This document shows positions 63,261-64,000 of a stretch of 64,000 nt of DNA, one piece after another (the first letter of the stretch is position 1; each line of letters starts with the position of its first letter). The notes under the pieces are model-generated. The model did no database searches, had not been told where the DNA came from, and saw nothing but the letters and a program-made list of their open reading frames with translations. The DNA lies in the NCBI RefSeq assembly GCF_003710935.1, contig NZ_RHHS01000053.1, forward strand, positions 1 through 64,000. The letters run 5' to 3'. The DNA comes from Brevibacillus gelatini (GTDB taxonomy: Bacteria; Bacillota; Bacilli; Brevibacillales; Brevibacillaceae). The position numbers were made by a program, and so were the translations under genes.

Positions 63261-63537
63261 TGTGAACGCTCACCAAAATGTTGACCACTTTGCTCATCAT
63301 AAAGTTACCCACCTGACAGTTTGAGCACACGTCATCATTTTCACACCTAATTGCAAATGTTTTTACTGAGCCAAGGATCGTCAAGGGCTTGCGTAGCAAG
63401 GGGTTTACCCTTTATCCTTGACGATCCTTGGTGCAGGAAATAAAATGCTACTTTGTGTGAAAAAAAGCATCGTAGGTGGTCAACTCGAAGATGAGCGTTT
63501 GCTCCAAAAATGGTCAACTTTTTGATTAGCATTCACA
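63261..63537. mobile_element. Internally deleted IS21-like element (relic, 277 bp)
   Basis: The ends are imperfect inverted repeats: TGTGAACGCTCACCAAAATG on the left and TGTGAATGCTAATCAAAAAG on the right, read inward. Each continues into GTTGACCA; copies lie at 63280-63287, 63511-63518 and 63477-63484 (the last two inverted). TG...CA ends with repeated terminal motifs are typical of the IS21 group. No transposase gene remains, and no target duplication is visible. Confidence 0.6.
63371..63431. repeat. Perfect 16-base inverted repeat inside the IS relic
   Basis: CCAAGGATCGTCAAGG (63371-63386) and its exact reverse complement (63416-63431) flank a 29-base spacer. Confidence 0.85.
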
Positions 63538-63566
63538 GACTCAATATTTTGTTTAACATGCACTCT

Positions 63567-63880
63567 TCACCTCTTGGATTGTATGTTTGCTTTGCATGCT
63601 TCCGTACTGCTTCTCCCCATAACATCTGCTAGCAGGTTTATGTTCCCCTTGTCATATTCCCGAGACTTTAATAAAGTAAACAATTTATTTGCTTCATTTT
63701 CTTTAAGAGCGATTAATGTTCAGGTTCGCTCCAGCATTTAGTAATACTTTTACAAGATTATCTTGCGTTGAACGGACGGCCTACAGTAATGGTGGCTCTC
63801 CCATCATTTATACAAGTTTGGATCAGCACCTAGTGTGAAAACCTAGACGACAAGTTGGCCAAGTAATACTTGATATTCGT
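63567..63880 (-). pseudogene. Ankyrin-repeat gene remnant
   Basis: On the minus strand, fragments in different frames read TLGADPNLY, then QDNLVKVLLNAGANLNIN, then ALKENEANKLFTLLKSREYD ending in a stop at 63567. The first two match the ankyrin repeat consensus (LLxxGADxN). Stops and frameshifts between them, with no start, show a decayed gene. The limits are approximate. Confidence 0.6.
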
Positions 63881-64000
63881 ATACGTTGTTAATAAAGATG
63901 GGGATTTTGTATCAGCAAAAAATTAGTTTATGTATGAATTACCTTGCACTCAGAACATATCAGTGTATAATCGACTTTGCATATCAATTAATTGGGAATA
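63881..64000. other. AT-rich end of window, no gene seen
   Basis: AT-rich sequence with no coding frame or hairpin that I can support. Confidence 0.5.

Noticed and set aside
63347-63532. Small minus-strand ORF inside the IS relic
   Set aside because: It is made of the terminal repeats and palindromic arms; no transposase resemblance can be supported.

Overview
The window reads as a piece of chromosome from a moderately high-GC, endospore-forming Firmicute of the Brevibacillus type. The pointers are strong AGGAGG ribosome binding sites, frequent TTG and GTG starts, an S-layer-homology protein, several copper-amine-oxidase-N 'stalk' proteins, a Bacillus-like DctB/DctS/DctR set, and a cbiH60-type vitamin B12 operon like that of Bacillus megaterium. 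The genus is an inference; no rRNA or other firm marker is present.

Layout. 1-7.6 kb: a divergent LysR/EamA pair, a small SLH protein, a 2-Cys peroxiredoxin behind a Fur/PerR-like box, a stalk-domain plus TIM-barrel-like secreted protein, and a large TerD-domain fusion gene with a structured leader. 7.7-27.6 kb: a cobalamin riboswitch followed by 20 tightly packed, often overlapping genes. Together they encode anaerobic (early-cobalt) B12 synthesis from uroporphyrinogen III to adenosylcobalamin (SUMT, SirC, CbiX, CbiL, CbiH60, CbiF, CbiG, CbiD, CbiJ, CbiET, CbiC, CbiA, BtuR, CbiP, CbiB, CobU, CobS, CobT, CobC) plus the threonine-phosphate decarboxylase CobD. BluB, a threonine kinase and a cobalt importer are not seen here. 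27.8-42.2 kb: a membrane protein with a TlpA/ResA-like thioredoxin, an orphan KhtT-like regulator, the C4-dicarboxylate carrier DctA, an acidic stalk protein, an OmpR-type two-component pair behind a 12-codon leader ORF, the DctB/DctS/DctR sensing module, an LD-carboxypeptidase, a Dps-like protein, CoaA, a DUF523 protein and a probably frameshifted membrane protein.

42.2-57.9 kb: a LysR regulator divergent from a purine permease; a preQ1 riboswitch in front of a queuosine-precursor transporter; an 1837-residue secreted multidomain nuclease/phosphoesterase behind a Pho-box-like repeat; trpS under a T-box with a UGG specifier; a TetR/HXXEE pair; an unusual regulator with a GGDEF/GTP-cyclohydrolase-III-like middle domain; and two M20 peptidase-family hydrolases. 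57.9-61.6 kb: an AT-richer TetR / YhgE-Pip-like / MFS efflux cassette with two operator copies. 61.6-64 kb: a degraded end, with a chemotaxis receptor truncated exactly at a 277-bp internally deleted IS21-like relic, then a frameshifted ankyrin-repeat remnant.

I found no CRISPR array, tRNA or rRNA. The most unusual items are the TerD fusion gene with its attenuator-like leader, the regulator at 53.9 kb, the probable non-AUG start of DctS, and the IS-truncated receptor. No large undescribed multi-gene system is evident.
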